Assembly: GCA_964511495.1 (NCBI GenBank)
Contig: CAZEFT010000001.1
Location: forward strand, 186,001-250,000
Length of the DNA: 64,000 nucleotides
Direction of reading: 5' to 3'
From: Litorimonas sp964511495
Lineage (GTDB): Bacteria; Pseudomonadota; Alphaproteobacteria; Caulobacterales; Maricaulaceae
Shown: in pieces, positions 54,167 to 62,836 of the stretch
Layout of the letters: each line of letters starts with the position of its first letter
Numbering within the stretch: position 1 is the first letter of the stretch
Program-made: the position numbers and the translations under genes
The notes under the pieces: generated by a model
Databases searched by the model: none
Told to the model about the DNA's origin: nothing
What the model saw: only the letters and a program-made list of their open reading frames with translations

Positions 54167-54787
54167 TTAAAACGGCAGGATTTTCCGCTTCCGCGTGTAG
54201 CTCGTATAGCCGACATTGGCCCCGAGACGGAGACCCACACCTGTGCGCACAGGAGCGAGTGTAACGCCATTGGCGCGCTGATAATTCACCGCCATTCCGC
54301 CAACCAGATAAGCCGAGCCATCCACACCGGGGAAACGCTGATAGAGATAATTCGGATCATTCAATCCATAAACCAAGGTGAAGACTTTGCCCGCTTCCGC
54401 CCCGACATCAAAACCGATTGTCGGGCCTTGCCAATAAACCTCTGCCGTTTTGCCGTCTTTCATCCAGAGCGTACCTTTGCCGTAACGCACACCTACGGTC
54501 AGCGCACCGCCGCCTTCTTCACCGGTAATATATCCAGTCGGACGTCCGCGATCTTTAAACAAACGTTCAATAGCTGAGGCTGCACTCTCACTTGTGACTC
54601 CAAGATGGGTTGAAATCGCCGTGAGAATCTCACTCTCATTATAATCCTTGGCATCCTGCCCTGCCTTAGCCTGAGCCTCACGAATATCGCTATTTGAATG
54701 GGGGTTATTGGGCGTTGTCGAACAGGCCGTTATGAACACAACCGAAGCACTTAGAGCGACAAAAGAATATTTGAAAATCGGGGGCAT
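54167..54787 (-). CDS. eipA: EipA-like envelope lipoprotein (DUF1134)
   Basis: 206 aa from Met6 of the open frame. Lipoprotein-like signal (SASVVFITAC). Mature domain is DUF1134: ERLFKDRGRPTGYITGEEGGGALTVGVRYGKGTLW then GPTIGFDVGAEAGKVFTLVYGL, matching Brucella EipA, a beta-barrel envelope-integrity protein (written here as separate segments). EipA itself has a type I signal; the lipobox here is a difference. Confidence 0.87.
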   Translation of the reverse strand: MPPIFKYSFVALSASVVFITACSTTPNNPHSNSDIREAQAKAGQDAKDYNESEILTAISTHLGVTSESAASAIERLFKDRGRPTGYITGEEGGGALTVGVRYGKGTLWMKDGKTAEVYWQGPTIGFDVGAEAGKVFTLVYGLNDPNYLYQRFPGVDGSAYLVGGMAVNYQRANGVTLAPVRTGVGLRLGANVGYTSYTRKRKILPF

Positions 54788-54915
54788 AAAGACACCTGTC
54801 ATCTGTTCGGCACGAATGGTCCGACTTTAAATCAAGCTTACCTCTGCCCCATCATGGTTAATAAAGCGGAAAAATTCTCAAACCTTAGGAAAGTTTAACG
54901 CTTTGGTCACAGCCA

Positions 54916-55485
54916 TCATGCCGCGTTTACTCGTCGCCCAAGCCAAGCAAAAGCCCCAATGATCAACATCGCGAATGAGACAAAGGTTGCAGGAATAAAG
55001 ATAATAAATTTCAAGGCGGTCAGAAATCCTGCCAGTGTGCCAAAAGCGATATGACCCGTGGAAAGTAGCAAAGCCAAAAGACTATCTTCCATGACATCGG
55101 CCAATAAAAACCCAATGGGTAAGATAAATAACCATTGCCAATAACGTGATGTCAAACGCGCCTGCAAAATCCCAAATGCAATAGCGGCTTCAAACAGTAA
55201 GGCCTGTAAGATCATATAAGGTATGTCGAAAATCAGGGAGAGATATTTCAAGCGCCGCCCTTCAGCCGGTAAGGATTCCACCGCAACTTGCGCATCTGCC
55301 CCGGTGTAAAACCCTCGCGTTTGCAATAGCGAATAACCGTCTAAACGCGTTAATTGTCCAAAATATCCGGGCCCAACATACCACGCCGTATAAAGCGCAA
55401 AAACGATAAACAAGCCTATAAAGCGCCAGCCTTGAAACCGGTAGAAAGGGGATGGATTAATTTTGGAGTGAAGCGGGTCAGACAT
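54916..55485 (-). CDS. Four-helix membrane protein of unknown function
   Basis: 189 aa. Hydrophobic segments: FIGLFIVFALYTAWYV, YMILQALLFEAAIAFGIL, WLFILPIGFLLADVMEDSLLALL and FIIFIPATFVSFAMLIIGAFAWLG. Conserved-looking acidic pair in the third helix (DVMEDS) suggests a functional site. No family recognised. Divergent from oxyR. Confidence 0.72.
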   Translation of the reverse strand: MSDPLHSKINPSPFYRFQGWRFIGLFIVFALYTAWYVGPGYFGQLTRLDGYSLLQTRGFYTGADAQVAVESLPAEGRRLKYLSLIFDIPYMILQALLFEAAIAFGILQARLTSRYWQWLFILPIGFLLADVMEDSLLALLLSTGHIAFGTLAGFLTALKFIIFIPATFVSFAMLIIGAFAWLGRRVNAA

Positions 55486-55575
55486 GATACTTTTCTAAGC
55501 GGTCTTCAGGCCCAAGACCAGACGCGATTTTGCCTGAACATTCTCATATGTTTTCCTTAAAGCGACACATGTGAA

Positions 55576-55611
55576 ATCAATTGATAAGGCGAGCTTGATA
55601 GGCAATATCAA
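55576..55611. promoter_or_regulatory. LysR-type operator at the oxyR start
   Basis: A palindrome ATCAATTGAT (55576-55585) is followed by the inverted repeat TTGATA-GGCAA-TATCAA (55595-55611), ending 6 bp before the oxyR ATG. TTGATA occurs twice with 14-bp spacing. Position fits autorepression by OxyR. Confidence 0.5.
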
Positions 55612-55616
55612 TCAAT

Positions 55617-56522
55617 ATGACTTTACGGGATTTGGAATATATTTGCGCCGTGGCAGAACATCGTCATTTCGGACGAGCGGCAGAGGCTTGTTTCATTAGC
55701 CAACCCACCCTGTCAGGCCAGATTAAAAAGCTGGAAGACACGCTGGGCGTCATACTTTTTGAACGCAGTCATAAAGGTATTCGTGTCACAGATATCGGCA
55801 AAGAAATCATTGCCATAGCGCGGGAAGCCCGAGACGCGGCGAAGCGCATCAAAACCGTCGCTGCCGCCGCCCAGGACCCTCTCGCCGGGACGATTTCGCT
55901 CGGCCTTATCCCGACCATCGCACCTTATCTTATTCCGCGCTTTGTCAGCCGGGCGCAGAACACATTGACGAGCCTGTCCATCCAATATCATGAAGACATA
56001 ACGGAACGCCTGAACGAAAACCTTCTTTCCGGTGCTTTGGATATGGCGGTTCTCGCTACACCACCCGAAGATGATACGCTCGTCTCTCTTCCGCTTTATT
56101 CCGAACCTTTTTGGCTGCTCTTTCCGAAAGATCATCCGCTCAATGAAAAAGATGCCGTCAGCATGAAAGATGTCGACACCCAAGACATCCTCTTGCTCAC
56201 TGAAGGCCATTGCTTCCGCGATCAGGCTCTGTCTATTTGTCGCCCGCAACGCCAACGTCGCCAGCAAAGCCTACGCGCGACGAGCCTTGAAACCTTGATT
56301 AATCTGGTCGCCTCAGGCCAAGGTCTGACGCTTGTTCCCGCTTTGGCCATTCGCGATAATTGGCAAGGTGAGCCCAATCTAGGCTGTCGTAAGATCAGCG
56401 AGGCGGGGTCATTCCGCGAGATTAATCTGACCTATCGGAAACGCTTTCCACAAATCGAGGCCGTCCATGCCATGGCAGAAATTATCAAAGCAGGTCTACC
56501 CAAAAGCGTGACACCGCTATAG
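55617..56522 (+). CDS. oxyR: Hydrogen-peroxide-sensing regulator OxyR
   Basis: 301 aa LysR-type protein: N-terminal winged helix (MTLRDLEYICAVAEHRHFGRAA, ISQPTLSGQIKKLE, with wing LFERS), then the effector domain. The redox pair is exactly Cys199 and Cys208 in GHCFRDQALSIC, the numbering of E. coli OxyR. Oxidation forms a disulfide and activates antioxidant genes; katG lies about 4 kb downstream. No strong ribosome-binding site; the operator overlaps the start region. Confidence 0.96.
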   Translation: MTLRDLEYICAVAEHRHFGRAAEACFISQPTLSGQIKKLEDTLGVILFERSHKGIRVTDIGKEIIAIAREARDAAKRIKTVAAAAQDPLAGTISLGLIPTIAPYLIPRFVSRAQNTLTSLSIQYHEDITERLNENLLSGALDMAVLATPPEDDTLVSLPLYSEPFWLLFPKDHPLNEKDAVSMKDVDTQDILLLTEGHCFRDQALSICRPQRQRRQQSLRATSLETLINLVASGQGLTLVPALAIRDNWQGEPNLGCRKISEAGSFREINLTYRKRFPQIEAVHAMAEIIKAGLPKSVTPL

Positions 56523-56544
56523 ACTATGTTCAAAGGAGACGATT

Positions 56545-56733
56545 ATGAGTATTTCATTCGAAGGCGGCCTATTGGGCCTCATCCATCTGGCCCTCTCCAT
56601 CTGGGCCATTATCAGCGTCATCAATTCCCGCGCGTCCAATCTTGCCAAGGTCCTCTGGATTCTTTTCATCCTCTTCTTTCCCCTTCTCGGCTTGATCGTT
56701 TGGTTTTTTGTGGGGCCGAAGTCGAAAAATTAG
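56545..56733 (+). CDS. PLDc_N domain small membrane protein
   Basis: 62 aa with two membrane helices (LLGLIHLALSIWAIISVI and LAKVLWILFILFFPLLGLIVWFFVG). The pattern K-x-L-W-x-x-F-I-L-x-F-P-x-x-G-x-I-x-W-F matches the phospholipase D nuclease N-terminal domain (PLDc_N), often found alone. Well-formed GGAG 6 nt before the ATG. Located 22 bp after oxyR, probably co-transcribed. Confidence 0.85.
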   Translation: MSISFEGGLLGLIHLALSIWAIISVINSRASNLAKVLWILFILFFPLLGLIVWFFVGPKSKN

Positions 56734-56786
56734 CGCTTCAACCCGCTCGATCTCACCTTCATTCCTCATCCTATAAAGATAAGATT

Positions 56787-57449
56787 ATGCGTCACAGATT
56801 GCTTCACTCCCTCGGCCTGATGGCCCTTTTGGTTGTCACGCCAACCCTAACCACAGGGTGCGCCACGGCGGCCTATTCCATTCAGGAAAAGTTCGGCATT
56901 GAAAAACGCGACATCTTGGTCGACCGGGTTATGGCTGTCGCCAAATCCCAAACAGAGGCCAAAGAAGAATTTAAAGACGCATTGGAAGCCTTCCGGTCTG
57001 TTGTCTCCGTGAATGGGGGCGAATTAGAACGGCTCTATGACGATCTCAGCAAAGCCTATGAGCGCGCTGACGGACAGGCAAGCGAAGTCCGTGATCGGGT
57101 CAGTTCGGTTAAAAAAGTCGCCCGTGACCTGTTCAAAGAATGGGAAACGGAACTCGACAGCTATTCTGACGCCGGACTGCGCCGCTCCTCCGAGCGACAA
57201 CTCCGCGAGACGCAACGCCGTTATGACACGCTGACGGATAAAATGGATGATGCCACAGCGTCAATGGATCCGGTTTTGCGCGTCTTCAAAGACCGTGTGT
57301 TATACCTGAAACATAATCTCAATGCCCGTGCCATCGCGGCATTGGACACAGAAAGTGCGGACATAGAAAGTGACGTCGCCCGATTAATCGCAGATATGGA
57401 GCAATCAATTTCAGCAGCAGATGACTTCATTCGCGAAATGGGTCAGTAA
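56787..57449 (+). CDS. DUF2959 family lipoprotein
   Basis: 220 aa started at 56787, giving a lipoprotein signal (LMALLVVTPTLTTGC). The longer open frame from 56526 overlaps the PLDc_N gene in another frame and is not coding there. Mature protein is helical: YSIQEKFGIEKRDILVDRV and FKDALEAFRSVVSVNGGELE are the DUF2959 hallmark, followed by coiled coils. Function unknown; envelope location expected. Confidence 0.87.
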   Translation: MRHRLLHSLGLMALLVVTPTLTTGCATAAYSIQEKFGIEKRDILVDRVMAVAKSQTEAKEEFKDALEAFRSVVSVNGGELERLYDDLSKAYERADGQASEVRDRVSSVKKVARDLFKEWETELDSYSDAGLRRSSERQLRETQRRYDTLTDKMDDATASMDPVLRVFKDRVLYLKHNLNARAIAALDTESADIESDVARLIADMEQSISAADDFIREMGQ

Positions 57450-57597
57450 GAGGTTATCACAAAGTGAACTAACACAATTCATCATGAGTACTGTTTCAAG
57501 GTGATTTTATTCTTTGCCCTCCAGAGGGGCAATGCAATCTTCAAAATTCGCTAACAAACAACGCGAAAGCCATGAATTTAAAGGAGATAGGGAACGA

Positions 57598-57963
57598 CTA
57601 TTCGGAACGCTTAAGGCCTAAGGCTAACCTTTTTAAGGCCTTCAAGAGCGGTTCAGATGTGTGACCCTTAAGCTGTAAATCAATCAAGGCTACCATCACA
57701 TCACTTGTTTCTTGCTGCGTCATCGGAACAAAATTAAGTAATATCTCAAATATCGCACTCCACTGTCCAGATAGTTTCTTCTCGTGATCAATGAGCTTTT
57801 TATAGTCCAGACTTAAACAGCTTTCATTTTCAGTGATACCAAGATTATCAATCTCCCGCGCAACACTGTCCAAGGAAGTTTCTATTTGGTTGAGCTCAGC
57901 CACCAACATATTTACGCGTGACGCCGGAATGTCGAAATCAACGTCTAAGATGGACACAACCAT
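57598..57963 (-). CDS. Hypothetical helical protein, 121 aa
   Basis: Starts at the ATG inside the third copy of a 16-bp tandem repeat (a GTG at 57975 is an alternative). Mostly helical: PASRVNMLVAELNQIETSLDSVAREIDNLG, broken here only by length, suggests an N-terminal coiled coil; C-terminus LLKALKRLALGLKRSE. No family recognised. Isolated between DUF2959 and the two-component genes. Confidence 0.6.
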   Translation of the reverse strand: MVVSILDVDFDIPASRVNMLVAELNQIETSLDSVAREIDNLGITENESCLSLDYKKLIDHEKKLSGQWSAIFEILLNFVPMTQQETSDVMVALIDLQLKGHTSEPLLKALKRLALGLKRSE

Positions 57964-58004
57964 AATCTCGCTCACTCATAATCTTGTTCACTCATAATCT
58001 TGTT
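57957..58004. repeat. Three tandem 16-bp repeats spanning the start of the 121-aa gene
   Basis: Plus-strand units CACTCATAATCTTGTT at 57973-57988 and 57989-58004 are identical; a third at 57957-57972 matches at 12 of 16 positions. On the minus strand each unit carries an ATG, so the copies put ATGs in all three frames; the last one starts the 121-aa gene. Confidence 0.85.
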
Positions 58005-58266
58005 CACTTAATATTGAAGAGTGGTCATAAACAGCTCAGCGACCACTTTCATCATAGACAATTTTGCCTAGTATCAATCAAGCAATGTGGCAGGGCTCAC
58101 AGAAGCTCTGCTATTACACTCTCCACCCCATGAAGGATTTTAATCCCGATCTCCCCTTCTGACACGTGGCGTCAGAAAACTAATCTTCTTATCTGCATAA
58201 GAGTAGTTATCGCAATATTAGTGTAATGTCTGCGTTTGAACAATCCGTAAGGTGTAGTAGGTAATA

Positions 58267-58920
58267 TCACCTAAATTGCGTGGATGTTGGTAAGTTGCCA
58301 TTGCGGGTTTTAAATCTCGTGAGAATTGCAACAAGCTCAGTCATAGAGTTAACATCCATTTTTATAAAAATTCTGGCTCTATGTTGATCAATCGTTCTGT
58401 GACTAATGCCAAGCTTTCTTGCAAGCGTTTTACTGCTGACATCACTATGATCTTCCAAGATGGATGAGACCAACTGCCTCTCGCGGGTTGAAAGTTTCTC
58501 GTAATTTACAAGAAAAGTCTGATCTTCTTCGCTTATGTTTTGGGCAGCTGAAAAAAGAGAGAATGCACTCTCAATTGCCGCTAATAATTTTTCTTGTTTG
58601 AATGGTTTTTGTAAAAAATCTACAGCACCAGACTTCAAGGCGTTGACAGACTCTGTGACGCCTCCGTGACCCGTTATAAAGATAATGGGCAAGTTACAAT
58701 CAATTTCATTTAATTTCGTTTGCAACGTCAATCCATCCATATCGGGCATACTGAGATCAAGAACAAGACAGCCGCGAAAATCCGGATTATAGGCTTTGAG
58801 AAACTCAACTGCAGACGCAAAGGTTTGAACTTGATAGTCCCGTTTCCGTAACGCTTTAGACATCGCCGTTAAGACAGCAATGTCATCATCAACGATGTAA
58901 ATGTTAAGGTTTGATGCCAT
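58267..58920 (-). CDS. FixJ/NarL-type response regulator paired with the ethylene-receptor-like kinase
   Basis: 217 aa from ATG 58920, two bases after the kinase stop; the TTG at 58926 is less likely. Receiver with Asp55 (LVLDLSMPDMDG), conserved Thr in FITGHG and Lys in LQKPFKQ; C-terminal LuxR-type helix-turn-helix (LSTRERQLV...TLARKLGISHRTIDQHRARIF). Closest in layout to FixJ. Transcribed with the kinase as one operon. Target genes unknown; katG is upstream and a candidate only by proximity. Confidence 0.92.
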   Translation of the reverse strand: MASNLNIYIVDDDIAVLTAMSKALRKRDYQVQTFASAVEFLKAYNPDFRGCLVLDLSMPDMDGLTLQTKLNEIDCNLPIIFITGHGGVTESVNALKSGAVDFLQKPFKQEKLLAAIESAFSLFSAAQNISEEDQTFLVNYEKLSTRERQLVSSILEDHSDVSSKTLARKLGISHRTIDQHRARIFIKMDVNSMTELVAILTRFKTRNGNLPTSTQFR

Positions 58921-58922
58921 TA

Positions 58923-60098
58923 TCAAGTGACTTTATCAGCCGGTATTGAAATACAAAATTTAGTTGTCATATCGGTTTCCTGATCAACCCAGATCTTGCC
59001 GTTAACACTCTCTACGATAGATTTACAAATTGATAAACCCATACCCAAGCCCTCAGTATGAGTGGTGTAGAATGGAGCAAAAACATCAACGTCTTTTGGT
59101 ATACCGGGGCCGTTATCTTCAACGCTCAGTACAACCTCCCCATTGCTCAACAATGTTGACACAAGGATTTCAGCATGAGGCGTCTCAGAATCTGCAAGGA
59201 CACGAATGGCATTTTGCACAAGATTGACGACGAGTTGGATGCACTGAATTCGGTTGGCGGTAATCAGAGGGATATCAGTTGGTCTATATTTTAGCTCAAT
59301 ATCGTGTTTCTCTACCTCCCCTCCAAAAAGACCCAGTGTTTGCTCTACCATATCATTAACATTGAAAGTTGTTGTTGCTCCGTCATCCTTTCTCACGAAC
59401 TCTCGTAGACCCGTGATGATTTCTCCAGCCCGGAAAGCTTGAGCTTCTAAATCTTCCAACAATTCAATAACCTCATCTCTGTCAATCTTCCCTCTTCGAA
59501 CTTCAACAAGGGCAGCATCAGCACTTTGCATAATAGCTGTGAGCGGTTGATTAAGTTCATGCGCTAATCCGGTTGCCAATTGCCCCATTGCGTTTAATCG
59601 GCCGAAGTGAGCGATTTCGGAGCCCAATCGTTGACGTTCTTTTTCAAGTTCTTTTCTCTTTTGCTCAGACTTTTTTCGTTCTTTCACTTCAATCGTCAAA
59701 GTTTCATTGACTTGTTCAAGCTCTTTTGGGCTACGTAAGGCCAATAATTGCGGCATTACAGGTATTAACATTAAGGCCGTTGCTATGGATACGCTTGCTG
59801 TGACGGCTTTTCCTAATCCCTGCACACCATAATTGCCGTTCCAGACTGTCCAAACCCCTAAGAGATGTGTGATCCCACAAGAAAAAATGAATAAGGAGAA
59901 CATCAAAATGACCCCTCGAAAGGGCATGTTTGGGCGATGTCGGAAAAAGTAATAGAGAAAGATCGGTATGGAGAAATAGGCAAGCGCAATCAAAACATCA
60001 GAGACTACGTTCAAAAGCAGAATGTCTTTGCGCCACATATAACACATGCCGTGCGGCATAAATTCATCAAACAAACTATGATTTGCATGGTCTTGCAT
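58923..60098 (-). CDS. Histidine kinase with ethylene-binding (ETR1-like) membrane domain
   Basis: 391 aa from ATG 60098 (GGGGG 6 nt upstream; the TTG at 60110 is less likely). Three membrane helices (~24-49, 56-80, 93-117) align without gaps to the ethylene-binding domain of plant ETR1: Asp34, Tyr41, Ile44, Pro45, Ile71, Cys74 and His78 match ETR1 Asp25, Tyr32, Ile35, Pro36, Ile62, Cys65 and His69, all offset by nine. CGITHL holds the Cu(I) ligands Cys74/His78. A coiled coil (~125-165) leads to a FixL-like kinase: H-box GLAHELNQPLTA (His180), DNGPGIP and GLGMGLSI. It may sense ethylene or another small alkene through copper. Confidence 0.93.
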   Translation of the reverse strand: MQDHANHSLFDEFMPHGMCYMWRKDILLLNVVSDVLIALAYFSIPIFLYYFFRHRPNMPFRGVILMFSLFIFSCGITHLLGVWTVWNGNYGVQGLGKAVTASVSIATALMLIPVMPQLLALRSPKELEQVNETLTIEVKERKKSEQKRKELEKERQRLGSEIAHFGRLNAMGQLATGLAHELNQPLTAIMQSADAALVEVRRGKIDRDEVIELLEDLEAQAFRAGEIITGLREFVRKDDGATTTFNVNDMVEQTLGLFGGEVEKHDIELKYRPTDIPLITANRIQCIQLVVNLVQNAIRVLADSETPHAEILVSTLLSNGEVVLSVEDNGPGIPKDVDVFAPFYTTHTEGLGMGLSICKSIVESVNGKIWVDQETDMTTKFCISIPADKVT

Positions 60099-60436
60099 TT
60101 TTACCCCCAAGTGACACTGTCAGTCACAATTTAATGTGCTAAATGCATAGGATAATTTCGGTTTAAGTCAAAACACGCTTTCAAGCGCATGAGAGTCCAT
60201 TAGCGACTTAAGTTTATCTTGAAAGAATGAAACGCGGTCAGGCGTAGAAACCATATCACTTTAGACTTATGATTGGGCAATAGGCCTGTGCTGGCTTTGG
60301 CCGTCATTTTTCGCAATTCCCTAAATAAAACTTGCGATTTCCTGTCGGCATTATTCATTGCTCATATCACGCAAAGAAGCCGCCCTCATGAACATGAAGA
60401 CGGCTTTTAAAATTTAAATAATTAGGTTCTGGAAAA
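60099..60436. other. Region between the kinase start and katG end
   Basis: 338 bp. Holds the kinase promoter region, with a small inverted repeat GTGAC-N7-GTCAC at 60111-60127, and the katG terminator hairpin at 60377-60406. No gene or RNA recognised in the remainder. Confidence 0.5.
60377..60406. terminator. Hairpin after katG
   Basis: AAGCCG...TCATG-AA-CATGA...CGGCTT forms a long stem with a small internal mismatch, 30 nt past the katG stop on the minus strand. T-richness is modest in both directions. Confidence 0.5.
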
Positions 60437-62653
60437 CTAATCCAAATCAAATCTGTCTGCCATCATGACTTTGTCCCAGGCGGTGACGAAATCGCGGACA
60501 AATTTTTCTTTTGAATCGTGACAGGCATAGACTTCGGCAGTCGCGCGCAGGATGGAGTTTGAACCAAACACCAAATCATTGCGTGTGCCCGTCCATTTGA
60601 TGGCTCCGCTATCGCGGTCTTTACCTTCAAATTCAGTTTCATCTGAATTGGTGGAAGACCAGACTGTGTCCATGTCGAGCAAGTTGACAAAGAAGTCGTT
60701 TGAGAGCGTGCCGACATTATCCGTCAACACACCGTGATTGCCCGACGTGTTCGCGCCGAGCACGCGTAGGCCACCCACGAGCACCGTCATTTCCGGTGCA
60801 GTAAGCGCGAGCAATTGCGCACGATCAATCAGACGGTCTTCGGCTTTACGGTAATGGTGACCGCGTTCGAAATTGCGGAAGCCGTCAGAGAACGGCTCCA
60901 GCACGTCAAAGCTGTCTGCGTCGGTCATCTCATCCATGGCATCGGTACGACCCGGCGTGAACGGAACGTCGATATCAAATCCGCCGGCTTTGGCCGCTTC
61001 TTCGACACCAACACAGCCACCCAGAACGATGAGGTCAGCCATTGAGACATCACCGTCAAAACCGCGTTGAACATTTTCATAAACGTCCAGCACTTTGGCG
61101 AGTTGTTTCGGATTATTGGCTTCCCAATCTTTTTGCGGGGCCAAACGGATGCGCGCGCCATTAGCACCGCCGCGCTTATCCGATTGACGATAGGTCGAGG
61201 CGGAGGCCCACGCCGTCGAGACAAGCTCCGACACGCTTAAATCCGTATCCGCGATCATCTGCTTGAGTGAACCAATCTGGTCTTCGGACAGGGTGTAGCC
61301 ATTGGCTTCGGGCACGGGGTCCATCCAGATGAGTGTTTCTTCGGGAACTGATTTTCCGAGATAACGGTTTTTCGGGCCCATATCGCGGTGCAAGAGTTTG
61401 AACCAAGCACGAGAGAAGGCATCGGCGAGTTGCTCCGGGTTTTTGTGGAAGCGTTCGGAAATCTTGCGATATTCCGGATCCATCTTCATCGCCATATCGG
61501 CCGTCGTCATCATGAGCGGCTGTGTTTCAGACGCATCAGACGCATTAGGCGCTTCGGGCGCGCCTTGTCCGGCTTTCGGTGTCCATTGCTGTGCACCGGC
61601 GGGAGATTTGGTCAGCTCCCACTCATAACCAAGCAGCACGTCCAGATAACCATTATCCCATTGTGTTGGATTGGCTGTCCACGCGCCTTCAATACCGGAG
61701 GTCGTCATACTGGCAGCCTTTTGGCCTTTTTCCTGCTCCCAACCGAGACCTTGTAAGTGCATGGGTGCACCTTCGGGTTCAGGTCCGACATAAAGGTCAG
61801 GGTCATGGGCACCATGCGCCTTACCGAATGTGTGTCCCCCGACGGTCAAGGCCACTGTTTCTTCGTCATTCATCGCCATGCGAGCGAAGGTTTCACGAAT
61901 ATCACGCGCCTGTGCAATCGGGTCAGGGTTTCCGTCCGGCCCTTCAGGGTTCACATAAATCAAACCCATCACAACGGCAGCCAGAGGCTCCATTAATTGG
62001 CGGTCACCCTTATAGCGCTCATTGGCGAGCCATTCTGTTTCCGGACCCCACCAAACATCTTGCTCGGGTTCCCACACATCTTCACGACCAAAAGCAAAAC
62101 CGAATGTCGGCAGGCCCATATCTTCAATCGCCACATTACCGGCATAGACGAACAAATCCGCCCAAGACACGGCTTTGCCATATTTCTGTTTTAACGGCCA
62201 AAGTAGGCGACGCGCTTTGTCTAGATTGCCATTATCCGGCCAAGAGTTGAGCGGCGCAAAACGTTGCATACCTGTCGCCGCACCGCCGCGTCCGTCAAAG
62301 ACGCGATATGTCCCTGCGGCATGCCAAGACATTCGAATGAAGAACGGGCCGTAATGACCGTAATCCGCCGGCCACCAGTCTTTGGAATCCGTCAAGATTT
62401 TCTTCATATCAGCATAAAGTTCATCCTGGTCGATAGCGTTAAAGGCGGACGCGTAATCAAAATCATCATCCATCGGATTTCCGGCTGCAGGATTTTGGTG
62501 CAACATGCCGACATTCAGGCTTTCGGGCCACCAATGACGATTGGCTGAGCCATCGCCAGCTTTCATCTTATTTGTGCCATGCATGACGGGGCAACGGCCC
62601 TCAATCTCGCTCTCATTAATATCCCAGACGGCAGTTCCGACTTGATGTTCCAT
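60437..62653 (-). CDS. katG: Catalase-peroxidase
   Basis: 738 aa, standard length, two-domain bacterial KatG. Heme pocket Arg107, Trp110, His111 in the segment RMSWHAAGTYR; covalent adduct residues Trp110-Tyr233-Met259 match M. tuberculosis Trp107-Tyr229-Met255; proximal His274 in VGGHTFGK. Degrades H2O2 by catalase and peroxidase activities. Divergent from lepA, with an OxyR-like site between; probably part of the OxyR regulon. Confidence 0.98.
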   Translation of the reverse strand: MEHQVGTAVWDINESEIEGRCPVMHGTNKMKAGDGSANRHWWPESLNVGMLHQNPAAGNPMDDDFDYASAFNAIDQDELYADMKKILTDSKDWWPADYGHYGPFFIRMSWHAAGTYRVFDGRGGAATGMQRFAPLNSWPDNGNLDKARRLLWPLKQKYGKAVSWADLFVYAGNVAIEDMGLPTFGFAFGREDVWEPEQDVWWGPETEWLANERYKGDRQLMEPLAAVVMGLIYVNPEGPDGNPDPIAQARDIRETFARMAMNDEETVALTVGGHTFGKAHGAHDPDLYVGPEPEGAPMHLQGLGWEQEKGQKAASMTTSGIEGAWTANPTQWDNGYLDVLLGYEWELTKSPAGAQQWTPKAGQGAPEAPNASDASETQPLMMTTADMAMKMDPEYRKISERFHKNPEQLADAFSRAWFKLLHRDMGPKNRYLGKSVPEETLIWMDPVPEANGYTLSEDQIGSLKQMIADTDLSVSELVSTAWASASTYRQSDKRGGANGARIRLAPQKDWEANNPKQLAKVLDVYENVQRGFDGDVSMADLIVLGGCVGVEEAAKAGGFDIDVPFTPGRTDAMDEMTDADSFDVLEPFSDGFRNFERGHHYRKAEDRLIDRAQLLALTAPEMTVLVGGLRVLGANTSGNHGVLTDNVGTLSNDFFVNLLDMDTVWSSTNSDETEFEGKDRDSGAIKWTGTRNDLVFGSNSILRATAEVYACHDSKEKFVRDFVTAWDKVMMADRFDLD

Positions 62654-62716
62654 AAATTCTCTCTTTTTGTGGGTTGGAGTTCACTTTTATATACGCGTGA
62701 TAAACGGTCGCAGTTC

Positions 62717-62753
62717 ATAGAACAAATCGATATTATCAATCAGATTAATCGGT
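62717..62753. promoter_or_regulatory. Candidate OxyR binding site between katG and lepA
   Basis: Four tetramers ATAG, CGAT, ATCA, CGGT separated by exactly 7 bp follow the spacing of the OxyR consensus ATAG-N7-CTAT-N7-ATAG-N7-CTAT; 11 of 16 positions match. It is about 65-100 bp upstream of katG. ATCAATCA in it also occurs at the oxyR operator. Confidence 0.4.
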
Positions 62754-62836
62754 TTTACCAATGTATGCTCAACCGCGATTTTTCGACACAGCACAGCATG
62801 CTTGCTTATCCTCGCGCCTTCGCTAAATAGCTCCCA

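Noticed and set aside
54020..54577. 185-aa plus-strand open frame over eipA
   Set aside because: Antisense to the DUF1134 coding sequence, no family features.
56526..56786. N-terminal extension of the DUF2959 gene (307-aa frame)
   Set aside because: It overlaps the PLDc_N gene in another frame and would bury the lipoprotein signal that starts at 56787.
61579..62250. 223-aa plus-strand open frame inside katG
   Set aside because: Antisense to a highly conserved katG region; His/Arg/Pro-rich nonsense composition.
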